A stretch of 64,000 nucleotides of DNA from Gentiana macrophylla (GCA_026214975.1 JAOBSW010000690.1:1-64000), one strand, 5' to 3'. Positions 23,402 through 35,083 are shown, counted from the stretch's first letter. The notes: generated from the sequence alone by a model not told the origin. Numbers and translations: made by a program.

Positions 23402-24180
23402 TTAAGTTTTCTTCGGTACCCATATTTTCTTGGGTCCGGATGGATTAGTTCTTGAAGTATAACTTTCAGCTTCTATGATGAGAGAATTAAACCTTCTCAT
23501 CTCCTTTCTAGAAAGACATTTATGATCAACTTTAGTTGATTTAACAAGATTTATTTTAGATTTATCATCTTTATTTTCTTTGTGTAATCCACAAGGTCTC
23601 ACAGTATCTTGATGTCTAGAGTTTATACTCTTTGAAATCTCATGACTGGGTAAGGGTGAGGAATTTTCATTGCTTTTGTCAAATTTAGTAGATATTAACC
23701 TTTCAGCTAGAATTGACATTTCAGTTTTAAGAAACTCATTCCAATCTTTTGCTTTGCCAAGATCTATATCTTTTAGTTTCAACTCAAGTGTGAGTTTTTC
23801 CACCAACTTGACAAGCTCAGAGTTTCTTTGACTGTGTTCAGCGGATGATAACTGTGTTGAAGAATGTACCTTTTCTTGATTATTTGTTACAGCTTCACAG
23901 TATCAGTGTACATTCTTTGGTTGCTCTTCTATATCGCCAGTTCCTTGCAACAACTCCTTTTCTTCTTCTTCTGAAAAATTACTTAGTGACGGAACTCCTC
24001 TGGATTTGTCACCATATACAATGAAATTGATATCCACATTATCACTGAGTTGAGGTTCTGTATTTGTCTGTGAATTTGTAGCACTGAACCTCTTAAGTTC
24101 TTGATCCTAAAAATCAGTACATTTTGCAAACAGTTAGTCAGGCGGTGAGTAAGCCAACTTCTAATTCTAGATGTATCCAT
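23402..24180 (-). pseudogene. T1 gag remnant
   Basis: Open frame 23806-23402 (134 aa) reads VEKLTLELKLKDIDLGKAKD and continues as a coiled coil, then a Lys-rich tail closing with SGPKKIWVPKKT and stop. A 65-residue frame at 24180-23983 precedes it in another register. This is the C-terminal half of a copia gag with the long coiled coil seen in Sireviruses. The zinc knuckle and matrix part are absent or unrecognisable. Confidence 0.65.
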
Positions 24181-24283
24181 TAAAATCCAACTAAGTGCTT
24201 TTACAACTGATACATTGAGGGGTTATCAACAATTGGTTTGTCTATGGATCAATTCCAAAAGGAGGAACCTCTCCAATACCAAT

Positions 24284-26054
24284 TGTTGGTCCCTTGGATA
24301 GGCTAACACATGTTTAGAGGGGGGGGGGGATGAATAAACTTGTCACAAAAAACTTTTCCTAAACTAAAAGTACCCCAGGAACTGATTTTCAACTAAACTC
24401 AAACTAAACTAACAAGCTGATATTCAATATAACACAGCTCAGATCTGTTCCAACCCTTAAACTATGTAGTGGAGTTAGCTAATTCAGTTTAACTGATGCT
24501 AGAACTGAACTAACTTGCAGCGGATAAGATAAATCCTTTTGTGCAATAGATGTGTCAATAAAGATCTAAGTCTCTTATATATCAGTTCTGTGCTGACTCA
24601 GTGTCTAATGTTTGCTGAGTCAAGTAATGACAAGATAATGCAATAATTAAAGCAATTACTGTATAAATATAAATGCATAAAGTAAATCAACACAGAGTTT
24701 GTTTATGGAAGTTCCGGGTGGTGTAATCCCGTACGTCTCCCCTTCTCCTGTGGTGTAGGAGGTATCACTAGAATCTTGAGATAACTGTTACAAAATCCTA
24801 GCCTAATGACAGTCATTCACGACACCCTAGTTTCACTGTCTACACATAATGAAGAAAGGTGAGATTGCTCCCTTCACTCTACACACCGATCCTTCGGAGG
24901 TGGAGTTACTCCTTCAGCAGCTCACCACTAATACAAACACAGTCCACAGACTGCATCAACAGCTGTGGCAACCAAGTTGCAACCGTATGAGGAAAGGTGG
25001 AGTTGATCTCCTCAAACTATGCACAACCAACCCTTTTTCACAAATGTTAGGTTTAGAATTAATCAAAAGATTAATTTAGTGAGCTGCTTGATTTCTCTGG
25101 ATGTGGCGTTGTAGCTCCAAGATGCCTTTTCCCTCCTTAATGGGTAACTGAATATTTCTTCATAATCTTCAAGGCAATTTTGTTGGCTTCCCCTTTATCA
25201 GATATGAAATCTGATTTTCTGGATCTGGACCTTTAGATATGTGCTTTGTAAAAATTTTCCCAGATCTATGTTTTCCAAGCACTTCCTTTTGTGTATTTAT
25301 AGGGAAGATGTAACGGTGAAATAAATTTTATTGCCCTTACATTTTTCGTTTAGCAAATGTTCATATGTACGACCTTTTGTCGTTTAGAAATATCAATATC
25401 AAGGCCTTAACTCAGTTTTCTACTCTTCTTCAAAACTGAGTACCTCGTATAGTTGACATCTGACTTCAATTAACTAAGTCATGGTACACCATTCAGCTTC
25501 TTTTCCTGGTAATTGAAAATCTTTGTCCTTAAGATTATTCAGCTTTACATGATCTATAGTTCAGTTATATGCCACCACAGACTTGCCTGAATTCTGACTT
25601 ATAGTCATTATTAAATCAGCTTCTAACTGAGTTTGCCACCTCAGTTATCCAGTCTTAATTAACTGAGTCTGTGTCCCTCAGTTCTTCATCAACTGAGTTT
25701 GAAACCTCAGTTCTTCAGCCTTCTAGATGAGCCAACTGAGTCTGTGTGCCTCAGCGAACTTATCTTCTTCAGTTCTTTCATACTGAGTCTGGTCCCTCAG
25801 TTCTTCATATGTATACTCAGTTTGCTTGATGTGACTCAGCTTTTCGCCTAGTTCCTGTCTATTACAATGCTTGTCTGAAACAACCTATACAAAGTTCAGA
25901 CTCTAGATAGAACTTATACATTTTTCTCTAGACTATTTCTTGCTTCTTCTTTCATTATGCACTATAACAGCTAGTTATGACTTCATCACCATGGGTTATA
26001 AGTGAGTTAGATACGTGATGAATCATCATCAAAACACAAATATTATTTCCAACA
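24284..26054 (-). repeat. T1 5' LTR
   Basis: 1771 bases, partner of 19233-21000. It has the cleanest copy of the hairpin array: AACTGAG/CTCAGTT pairs at 25625-25646, 25661-25683 and 25691-25712, and a partial pair at 25734-25754. TATA box 25294-25301 (minus strand). A long G run at about 24322-24330. Confidence 0.9.
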
Positions 26055-27117
26055 CAATTAATCAGTCCAATCCAACTATTTAATTATAATTGAGGTGAAA
26101 CGACGAGAAAACACATATGCTATATTAGAAGCCACGTCGGGGACCATGGACCCATATTCAGTAGCTATAATAAATCGAATAAAATTATTCATCTGACCGA
26201 ACAATATTATTCATTCCATTAATTCCGGGATTACACCACCATAAACCCGAAACTGAACTCTGCCGAATGTAGATATAAACTTACACTCAACTATGAGTCA
26301 TAAGGTGTCCACTGATATAATCATTACATACGGATAAATCCTCCATAGACTGTTCACTTCGATTCGGGATATCTCCGTAAACCCTTCTCGAAACATATTA
26401 TCCTTATTTACCATTAACCCCCTAGTGATCAATTAGTTCATAACTAATATAATATGAACTGGGCCCATCGATCAGTTTCTTGGGTTAAAAAATAAGGGAA
26501 ATTTCTGTCTATTTCCCGAGGGAAGGAATGGATTTCATATCTGTGATAGCACAGACTACTCACTCATCCTAGAATGGAGCCAACGAGAAGTGTTGGACCA
26601 CATACTAAGAAGTGATTCTTACTAACACATCAAACCCTACCCTAGTCTAAGTAGTTGTCTATGATCACCTCAGGATTGAGATTAATCCATATATGATCAT
26701 CTTGTGATTCGATAAGACTTCTCGATTACGGAATTATATCGAGAACTCAAATCAAATAGGTCCAGCCTTATATGGTTATCATTATATATAAATGCCCCAT
26801 TAGGTACCCTATTACCGATAAATCCGGATAAGATCATCACACCTAAAGTGTTCGGGCGCATTATTAGCAAATTAATCTTGAGACCATTACTCATTAACAA
26901 ACGCTACGGACTAAGTTAATTTTAAGTATATTTCACAAACTCAATCCTCGTGCGTATAGCCATGCCTTCGAGTTATGTGATTACATAATCAACATACTTA
27001 CGGTTTTCTACAGTGTATTAATATTGGCAATAAATGCGAATAAATAAGATGAAATAAATTATGTCATTTATTTAAATAAAACAATTACAAATTGTCTTTG
27101 TGGCATAAAACCTAACA

Positions 27118-27128
27118 ATCTCCCACTT
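27118..27128 (-). promoter_or_regulatory. Autonomous copia polypurine tract
   Basis: In sense orientation AAGTGGGAGAT immediately before the 3' LTR. The LARD copies have GTGGGAGAT (18068-18076) and GTGGGAGT (about 45049-45056) in the same place. Confidence 0.75.
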
Positions 27129-27204
27129 GCACGAAGGGCAAGTGGATTAATTGTTTTAGAGCACACCCTATATCTATATTACAGCAATACAACTCTCACT
27201 TGCT

Positions 27205-27895
27205 CTAAAGAAAATAAGTCATGTCCCTAATACCAATAGACTCAAAGTACCGGTTGAAGACTTCTAACGGCAATGTCTTGGTGAATGGATCAACAGGGTT
27301 GTCAGTAGAGGCAATTTTCTTGACGGAAATGTCTCCTCTTTGGACTATGTCTCTGATCAAATGGTATTTTCGCTCAATATGCTTTGAATTGCAATGACTA
27401 CAAGGTTCCTTCTTATTTGATACTGCCCCATTGTTTTCACAATAGAGAGTGATCGGATCGTTGTGATTTGGAGAGACCCCTAAACCACTCAGGAACTTTT
27501 TGAGCCAAACTGCTTTCTTAGCCGCCTCAGAGGCCGCTATGTATTCAGCTTCCATAGTAGAATCAGCCGTGCTGGATTGCTTGACACTTCTCCAAATGAC
27601 TGCCCCACCACCAATGGTAAACACTGAGCCTGAGGTAGATTTGAAATCATCTCGATCTGACTGGAAGTCAGAGTCAGTGTACCCCAGTACATCCAGGTTT
27701 GCACCCGAATATACCAACATATTTCCTAGTCCTCTTCAAGTACTTTAAGAGGTTCTTTACTGCAATCCAATGCTCATTTCCTGGATTCAACTGATAAAGA
27801 CTAACGTGTCCAACGCCATAACAGATGTCAGGTCTAGTGCACAACATAGCGTACATTAGACTACCTACAGCCGAAGCATAAGGCACTCTTTCCAT
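27205..27895 (-). pseudogene. Copia RNase H domain with connection segment
   Basis: Two frames: 27895-27674 (ASAVGSLMYAMLCTRPDICY, the linker after reverse transcriptase) and 27720-27205 (171 aa RNase H). A one-base shift at about 27700 separates them. RNase H motifs are present: YTDSDFQSD with the first Asp, SSTADSTMEAEYIAASEA with the Glu, and HIERKYHLIRD then a DPFTKTL ending. The enzyme would remove the RNA strand during reverse transcription. The gene ends about 80 bases before the purine tract, as usual for copia. Confidence 0.9.
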
Positions 27896-28001
27896 AGCCT
27901 CTATTTCCTCTAGAGTCTGGGACTCTGAGTCTTAGAGAGATGGACGCCGTGATGAGTTTGTAGGTAACCCCTCTTTGCATCCGTCATGCTATATCTAGCC
28001 A

Positions 28002-28928
28002 TCACCTTATCAATGTAAGAACTTGTGAAAGAGCTAACATCTTGTTCTTACGATCCCGTATTAACTGGATCCCGAGAACATAATTCGCCTTTCCCAAATC
28101 TTTCATTTCGAATTGGCTGGCCAACCAAATTTTAATGTCCGACAACATCCCTTTATCGTTTCCAATTAAGAGAATGTCATCTACGTACAACGCTAGAAAC
28201 GCAGCCTTATCCTTAACGACTTTTTTGTATACACAAGGTTCATCAGGATTTTGTTCGAAATCATTTGACTTAATGGTGTCATCAAATCTATGATTCCAAG
28301 ACCGAGATGCTTGCTTCAACCTATAAATGGATCTCATCAACTTGCACACTTTGTGCTCTTGGCCTTCCTCGATGTATCCTTCTGGTTGTTGCATATAAAT
28401 TTCTTTGTCGAGAATGCCGTTAAGAAACGCTGTCTTGACATCCATTTGCCAGATTTCATAATCTAGGCATGTAGCAATAGAAAGGAGGATCCGGATGGAT
28501 TTAAGCATGGCCACATGGGAGAAGGTCTCTTCATAGTCTATACCCTCTCTGTGTGTGTAGCCCTTAGCTACAAGCCGTGCTCTAAAGGTTTGCACCTTAC
28601 CATCAACTCCTCGCTTCCACTTGTAGAGCCACTTGCTCCCTATGGATTTTACTCCTTCGGGGAAATCTACAAGTTTCCAGACATAGTTGGAGTACATAGA
28701 CTCCATCTCTTGATTCATCGCGTCAACCCATTGATCCTTGTAACAATCATCCATGGCCTTGCGAAAAGACACAGGATCATCTTCCACACCATCAAGGACG
28801 GCTACGTTCACCTCCGATGGTCCAAACCGATTTGGTGGCCGAACCACTCTCTCAGTACGTCTGGGTGGATTAGGATTAGGTGTGACTGTTGCATTCGTAG
28901 TGTTGTCTACTGTGACACTAGGTGGCAC
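28002..28928 (-). pseudogene. Copia reverse transcriptase domain
   Basis: 308 residues open, but upstream and downstream continuations are cut by a stop near 28930 and a shift near 28005. It starts with the region between integrase and reverse transcriptase (Pro-rich, then NRFGPSEVNV). The polymerase core follows: KWLYKWKRGVDG at about 99-110, LVAKGYTHREGIDYEETF, MDVKTAFLNG (162-171, first catalytic Asp), then YVDDILLIGN (248-257, the two catalytic Asp). All three catalytic aspartates are kept. It would copy the element RNA into DNA in the virus-like particle. Confidence 0.92.
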
Positions 28929-29087
28929 TTATAGTCTGACCTCATCAGAAAGTAACTACTCAAGTATGACTTTACTTCGAGGCTTGAAGTCTGTCATATA
29001 CTGATCCTCCAAAAACATGGCGTTAGTAGAAACTATCACATTGTTATCTTCCGGATCGTAAAACAGACCTCCACGTGTTCCCTTAGG

Positions 29088-29723
29088 TTAACCAACAAAC
29101 ATACATACTTTCATACGCTTTTGTAGTTTCATAGTCTTGTCAACCAGTATATGTGCAGGATAACCCCAAATCCGGAAGTGACGCATGATTTCGCGACGTC
29201 CATTCCACAATTCCACGGGTGTCTTATCGACAGACTTTGACGGTACGATATTAAGTATGTATACCGCTGCTTCTAGAGCATAACCCCAAAAGGATATCGG
29301 CAGCGAGGCGTAGGTCATCATAGATCTGACCATGTCAATCAATGTTCTATTTCTCCTTTCAGCAACTCTATTTTGCGGAGGTGTCCTAGGTGCAGAACGT
29401 TGGGAATAGATCCCATGTTCAATTAGGTAGTCAGTGAACTCAGTATCTAAGTACTCTCCACCGTGATCAGAGCGAAGACATTTCAAAGACTTACCTAATT
29501 GCCTATCGGCTTCTTCTTGAAATTCCTTAAACTTGCCAAAAGTCGCTGATTTTCGACGCAGCAGATAAACATATCCGAACCTCGAGTAGTCTTCGATGAA
29601 AGTCACAAAATACTCGAATCCGCCTCTAGCTTGCACATTCGTCGGACCACAAAGGTCTAAATGTACTAATTCTATAGGTTCTTTGGCCCTATTCCCTCTT
29701 GAGGAGAAGGGACGCTTAGTCAT
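29088..29723 (-). pseudogene. Copia integrase core
   Basis: 211 residues of the integrase core. The D,D-35-E triad is intact: Asp23 (LVHLDLCGPTN), Asp86 (LRSDHGGEY) and Glu122 (NRVAERRNRT). The start given is simply the first Met after a stop that replaced the second Cys of the zinc-binding CESC motif (Cys codon to TGA near 29733). The frame ends where KVCMFVG meets TAA and the expected PKGTRGGLFYDPED follows directly after, so one base created that stop. Integrase would join the DNA copy to the chromosome. Confidence 0.92.
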
Positions 29724-29735
29724 TTTTCCTTCCAG

Positions 29736-30494
29736 TCAAGATTCGCAAACCGGCAAGGAGTCAACAGATAACTCTTTTAAGTTATCACCCTTAGCCAGTC
29801 GTTTGAGTCTTTCAAAGGAAATGTGACCTAGCCTAATGTGCCAAAGATATGTACTATCTTCTTTATGAGAAATTTTCTGCCTTTTAGCAGATTGTTGATG
29901 CGCTACTTTAAACATTTCAGCATTTAACAGGGGAGCTTGCGTAGGTTTAATGAAATATAATCCGTTTTCTAATACAGTTGTACACAAAGTAAACCCATTC
30001 TTTGAAATAGTAAACTCATTATTCATAAAAGAAACATAGTACAACTGGTCTTTCAAAGCAGAAAATGAAATTAAATTTCTCTGAAAGTTCGGAATAAAAT
30101 AAACATTGTCTAACTTCAAAGTTTTATTTTCAAAATGTAAAACAACAGCTCCCACTTCTTTTGCTAAAACTAATGCCCCAGTGCCGACTCTCATAACTTG
30201 AGCTCCTTCCTCTAGCTCCTCAAACGAACTAAGGATCTGCAAAGAAGAACATACATGGTTAGTAGCTCCAGTATCCAGTATCCAAATTGATACATCTTTA
30301 GCTACATTAAAAGATTCCAAGACAAGTAATTCAGGATTACCTTTCTTATCTTTCTCATTGATAGCCTTAACCTTCCCATCCTTTACATCTTTGAGAAATA
30401 CGGGGCAGTGACGACGCCAGTGCCCTATCTCTTTGCAGTAAAAACACTTGCCCTTGGGCTTGGATGGTGCATTCGCCTTAGCCTTCTTCTTCAT
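29736..30494 (-). pseudogene. Copia nucleocapsid zinc knuckle, protease and pre-integrase domain
   Basis: 252 residues. CFYCKEIGHWRRHC (17-30) is the CX2CX4HX4C nucleocapsid knuckle. WILDTGATNH (71-80) holds the aspartic protease active site D74-T75-G76. The last 40 residues have the HLGH-type His pair (LWHIRLGH) and the first Cys of the integrase zinc-binding domain, ending at CES then TGA. It is one frame off gag, overlapping it by four bases; the shift lies at a run of 11 A (sense) at 30523-30533. The annotated Met is internal. Confidence 0.9.
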
Positions 30495-31207
30495 AGGTTT
30501 AGGCGCCGGCGCAGTTTGTTTCTTTTTTTTTTTGGCTTACCCTGCTGGTTAGGCTTAGACACCTTGGCTACGAACATATTGGCCTCAACCTTCTTTTCCT
30601 GCTCTTGGGTTTTATCTTTCGTAAAAAGACTCTCGAAGACTTGAAGTTCGTTGATCAACTCCGTCATGGTAAGACGAGACATAGTCATGACGTAGTTAGT
30701 CCTGAATGTTAGGAAATCAGGTGTCAGAGATTCGAGAATCACGGACACTTGGGTAGCATCGTCTATATTTGCACCATGAGTTTCTGCTTCAGTAAAGTAA
30801 CTAATCATGTTCATCACATGACCAGTAACTGACTGACCCTGCCTCATCATGGCATTGACAGCCTTCCTCACAGCCTCGTGTCTTGCTTGATCAGACGGTT
30901 TGCCAAACATGGTGGTCAAATGCTGCATAATTGCTTGTGTAGAATTGAAACCCTCAAATTTGGTCTGATTGACCTCCGACACTGAGGCTAAGAAGATGCC
31001 ACTTGCCTTATTATTCACCTCTATCCATTTTTTATGTTGATCGCAAATGCGTTTAGCCGGATTATGAGGGGGAATAACAGGGCACTCCTCAGTCAAAACA
31101 AATTGTGCATTCTCAAATATAAGCACCATGTTTACGTTACTTTTCCACTTAGTAAAATTGTCGCCATTTAGCTTATCGTTCAGTAAAGTTTGAATTTGCG
31201 AAGACAT
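30491..31207 (-). CDS. Copia gag capsid part
   Basis: 238 residues, intact from the ATG at 31207. It opens MSSQIQTLLNDKLNGDNFTK, the usual start of copia gag (a short lead then GDNFxKW). The capsid helices follow: LASVSEVNQTKFEGFNSTQA, TMFGKPSDQARHEAVRKAVN, MRQGQSVTGHVMNM and LESLTPDFLTFRTNY, all standard for the UBN2/DUF4219-type plant gag. It ends in KKKRNKLRRRLNL after the frame shifts at the A run; with one base more it would continue into the zinc knuckle. Gag builds the particle that packages element RNA, and in principle LARD RNA. Confidence 0.92.
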   Translation of the reverse strand: MSSQIQTLLNDKLNGDNFTKWKSNVNMVLIFENAQFVLTEECPVIPPHNPAKRICDQHKKWIEVNNKASGIFLASVSEVNQTKFEGFNSTQAIMQHLTTMFGKPSDQARHEAVRKAVNAMMRQGQSVTGHVMNMISYFTEAETHGANIDDATQVSVILESLTPDFLTFRTNYVMTMSRLTMTELINELQVFESLFTKDKTQEQEKKVEANMFVAKVSKPNQQGKPKKKRNKLRRRLNL

Positions 31208-32644
31208 GTTGCTGTAAATAAAATGACAGAAATTTAATCAATTTTAATTTGTATTTTAGGAATAATAAACTTATATAATGTCTATCCTACCATTCCAAGG
31301 ATTTAACCTCACACCTCAGTGCCGCCGTATGGTAGGTCAAAGAGGTGACGGTTAAACTGAGACAATCTCTCTCAATGATTAAGCTTCGAGAATCAAACAT
31401 CTCACGGGAATCAGACATCTCGGACCTTAATCATTGATTACCTTCCTTTTTCTAGCCTAGATATTTTGAAAATATCCATAAATAGTGTGACCTACTATAT
31501 CAGATCTTAAAGTACGCCCCGAGTATGCCTCCGTAGGGTCGGTCAGTGACTCAACGAGTACCCAAAATCCTATCCATTCAGAGACCAAGCCTTGAATTTT
31601 GATAGGGGTGAACACCATCTGTAAGGGCCGAAATCAAAGTGGCTTGAGGTGTCACCCTTCTCACACGTGCTTGCATCTATAGTAGAGGCCGTGGGGTTGG
31701 CTGTCGCCTTCCCTCGCACTCAATAATTTGAAAAAATGGGTGGGTTTACTAATTACGGTTTCGGCCTTGACAATAAGAAACAATAAATCAAAGTACTATG
31801 AACAGGGTCGGTTAAGTAGGGAAGCCTGCGCCGTCTTATTCCTTGGAACATATGTGACAGTCCAGGCTAATCCGGCAAGAGAAGCCCCGTTTAGCCCGAA
31901 GGCTTATCGGCTATGTTATGTCTTGTCGAACTACTGTATCGTACATCACACGTGGAGGGGAGTCGATTGAGCTGAAGCTCGGTTGAACTCGCCCAACCAT
32001 GGTTAGACCATTCCGAACCCATGTATTAAGATTTTCTGATTTCTGAATTGTCAGCCAAAGCATAATCTCGTTTGTGTTTAAGGTGGGTTCACCGCGAAGC
32101 CATCACCGAAAACTCAATGATTTATCTAAGTGGGATTCACCGAGAATCCATCACTAAAATCGTAACGATTGAGAAAATCCAGGTCCTCGGTTTTTATAAT
32201 TAGTTACTTAATTTTAATTAACTACCACATATTAATTAAAACAAGTATGTTAACTAATTAATCGAGTTATACACGCCTAATTTAATTCAAAATTAAACCT
32301 CTACGTGTATGCATTGGAGTGGAATCATGAAGATGCATGTAAGGGAAATTTCCGGTTATATCACACAATACTCGATCATACACGAAAAAAATAACGGAAA
32401 AGTAAACACCGAGATGGACCGTTGGAACCCCCGACAAACCAATTTTCTAAGGAAAAGTAAAAAAACTTAAACTAATCTTCGAGTCTTGATCTTCGAATCT
32501 TGAGCTCGAATCACCGGATTACGAACCACGAACACCCTAGAGGAGAAAGACTTTTAAATTAAATGAATCCAATTTATTATAATTAAAACCTTTTTAATTA
32601 AATATATATTATTTTTATATGCGGCTGTATGAAAATTATTCCCG

Positions 32645-32732
<88 letters not shown>

Positions 32733-33281
32733 TTATTTTCTGCCAATACGGCAGATTTTTATTAAAAAAATCAGCTTAAAAAATATAGATACAGCCACTT
32801 GAAAAAAATAAACCCAAGACGCGGGTTATAAAAAAACAGGACTTATAGCGACGCTTTTCAGCATCGCAGAAAGTCCTGTAGCATATTTTAATTAAAAAAT
32901 AGGTTTTTAACCGTTTCCCCTCGTTCATACCATGGGTTTCGCCTTGATCTTCATCTTTTCACCAAGATCTTCATATTTCGAGCCCGGAATATATAAAATT
33001 ACAATAAAGCTTGCATCTTTTTACATAAAATTCGATTGCATTAAATTAAAATACAAATCCAATACTCAATTGTTACTAAACAAGAGAGCTACAAAATAGA
33101 TCTACGGGTAAACAATACCAACCCCAATCCATATCTTCAACCACGACAATCACAAGGCAATATACATGAATAAATTTCGATGTATATAAAAAAGCAAACG
33201 AAAAACAAAAAAAAAAACAATCTAAACATGCTTTTTCCACTCCTAGATTTAAAATTTAAATACTTTGATTGATAGATCAAA
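31208..33281 (-). other. Leader of the autonomous copia element
   Basis: Just over 2 kb between primer site and gag, long for copia. Its gag-proximal half (31310-31990) is also present in int1 (about 13800-14480), int2 (37680-38345) and the inverted copy (60470-60900). The half near the primer site holds an (AT)42 run at 32647-32730. The plus-strand frame at 31728-31970 is not conserved. The block shared with non-autonomous copies could contain the packaging signal. Confidence 0.6.
32647..32730. repeat. (AT)42 microsatellite
   Basis: 84 bases of pure AT dinucleotide in the copia leader. The corresponding places in int1 and int2 lack it, so it expanded in this copy. Confidence 0.95.
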
Positions 33282-33294
33282 GGCTCCGATACCA
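33282..33294 (-). promoter_or_regulatory. Autonomous copia primer binding site
   Basis: TGGTATCGGAGCC in sense orientation, two bases from the LTR edge. Identical to the LARD site. Confidence 0.85.
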
Positions 33295-33296
33295 CT

Positions 33297-35083
33297 TGTA
33301 GGATGTAATATCACCGGATGGATCATAGATCCATCCGATTACGCAGCGGAAAGTATGAGATCTAGATCTATTCAACTAAAATACATAAACTAATAGATCA
33401 AAACCTACGAGGGGGTTTAGATTACCAACCATTTATGGTGCAATTACTCCTAGAACAAAGGTCAATCCAAGGTCCAAGCTAGATGAGAAGCCACAGTCTT
33501 CCAACGTGTGTCTCCTAGCAACATCAGGTGGATGGTGTTTCAAGCCGCCGGACCTCCTCGATATGCAACCTTAGAAAACCCGAAGTTTTCTAAACTCGAA
33601 ACCCTAGTATTATTGCCAAAAATTCTAAGCTATAATACTCCCAATAATGCGTGTGATATGATGTGTTTTGAGGCTTGGGAGTACTCTCTTTATATATGAG
33701 AGAAATCCTAGTCTCCAATGTATTATTTAATTAATACAAAATCAATTAAAATAATCCTTTTCCTAAAAAGATAAATCTAGAATATTCCTAAATTAATTAG
33801 GATATACAAAATATTTTCTTTTCCTTAAATTATTTAACAAATAAATAATTTAATCACATGTCTTATTATTTATCAAGAAAACTAATTTCTCAACAAATAA
33901 TTAAACCAAAAATGCGGCCACCATAATTAACAATTAGGTCACACTCATTTTGCATTATTTTGGGCCAAGTCCATGAAAAATTTCTTTTCATTTATTTAAT
34001 TATCTAGTCCAACTAAACAATTAATCCACATATCAATTAATTAGTCCAATCCAACTATTTAATTATAATTGAGGTGAAACGACGAGAAAACACATATGCT
34101 ATATTAGGAGCTACATCGGGTACCATGGACCCATATTCAGTACCTACAATAAATGGAATAAAATTATTCGTCTGACCGAACAATAATATTCAATCCATTA
34201 ATTCCGGGATTACACCACCATAAACCCGAAACTGAACTCTGCCGAATATAGATATAAACTTACACTCAACTATGAGTCATAAGGTGTCCACTGATATAAT
34301 CATTACATACGGATAAATCCTCCGTAGACTGTTCACTTCGATTCCGGATATCTCCGTAAACCCTTCTCGAAACATATTATCCTTATTTACCATTAACCCT
34401 CTAGTGATCAATTAGTTCATAACTAAGGTAATATGAACTGGGCCCATCAATCAGTTTCTAGGGTTAACAAATAAGGAAACTGTATGTCTACATCCTGAGG
34501 GAAGGAATGGATTCCATATCTGTGATAGCACAGACTACTCATTCATCCTAGAATGGAGCCAACGAGAAGTGTTGGACCACATACTAAGAAGTGATCCTTA
34601 CTAACACATCAAACCTTACCCTAGTCTAAGCAGTTGTCTGTGATCACCTCAGGATTGAGATTAACCCATATATGATCATCTTGTGATTCGATAAGACTTC
34701 TCGATTATGGAATTATATCGAGAACTCAAATCAAATCGGTCCAGCCCTATATGATTATCATCATATATAAATCCCCCATTATTTACCCTATTATCGACAT
34801 TCCGGATAAGACTGTCACACCTAAAGTGTTCCGGGCGCATTATTAGCAAATTAATCTTGAGACTTTTACTCGGATTAACAAACGCTAAGGACTAAGTTAA
34901 TTTTAAGTATATTTCACAAACTCAATCCTCGTGCATAGTTATGTGATTACATAATCAATATACTTATGGTTTTCTGCATTGTATTAATATTGGCAATAAA
35001 TGCGAATAAATAAGATGAAATAAATTCTGTCATTTATTTAAATAAAACAATTACCAATTGTGTTTCGGGCATAAAACCTAACA
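33297..35083 (-). repeat. 5' LTR of the autonomous copia
   Basis: 1787 bases, uninterrupted partner of the split LTR at 18492-27117. TATA box at 33689-33696 (minus strand). It shows the empty site CAATTAATT near 34028 where T1 entered the other LTR. The frame at 33508-33699 is LTR sequence. Confidence 0.92.

Larger units (their letters stand above)
19233..26054 (-). mobile_element. T1: complete family T element
   Basis: 6822 bases with LTRs 19233-21000 and 24284-26054, inserted in the copia 3' LTR with exact target duplication CAATT (19228-19232 and 26055-26059). In sense orientation: 5' LTR, primer site ATTGGTATTGGAG, gag remnant, ORF2, purine-rich tract, 3' LTR. There is no protease, integrase or reverse transcriptase, so it must have used enzymes from another copia element. 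Confidence 0.92.
18492..27117 (-). repeat. 3' LTR of the autonomous copia, split by element T1
   Basis: LTR sequence at 18492-19232 and 26055-27117, ending AACCTAACA on the plus strand. Removing 19233-26054 and one CAATT restores the sequence found uninterrupted in the partner LTR near 34024. TATA box at 18882-18889 on the minus strand. Confidence 0.9.
18492..35083 (-). mobile_element. Autonomous-type Ty1/copia element (decayed), nested in LARD LTR2
   Basis: A complete copia structure on the minus strand: 5' LTR 33297-35083, primer site 33282-33294, long leader, gag, zinc knuckle and protease, integrase, reverse transcriptase, RNase H, purine tract 27118-27128, 3' LTR 18492-27117 (itself split by element T1). 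Target duplication CATAT is exact (18487-18491 and 35084-35088). Domain order gag-PR-IN-RT-RH defines Ty1/copia. The proteins resemble the TNT1-94 class. Several stops and frameshifts mean that it is no longer active. By eye the LTRs differ at roughly 5-10 percent of positions. Confidence 0.92.

Noticed and set aside
27500..28934. Plus-strand frames at 27500-27748, 28515-28934 and 28753-29004
   Set aside because: Antisense to the clear copia RNase H and reverse transcriptase frames. No similarity of their own.
31728..31970. 80-residue plus-strand frame
   Set aside because: Opposite strand of the copia leader. The homologous leaders in int1 and int2 do not keep it.
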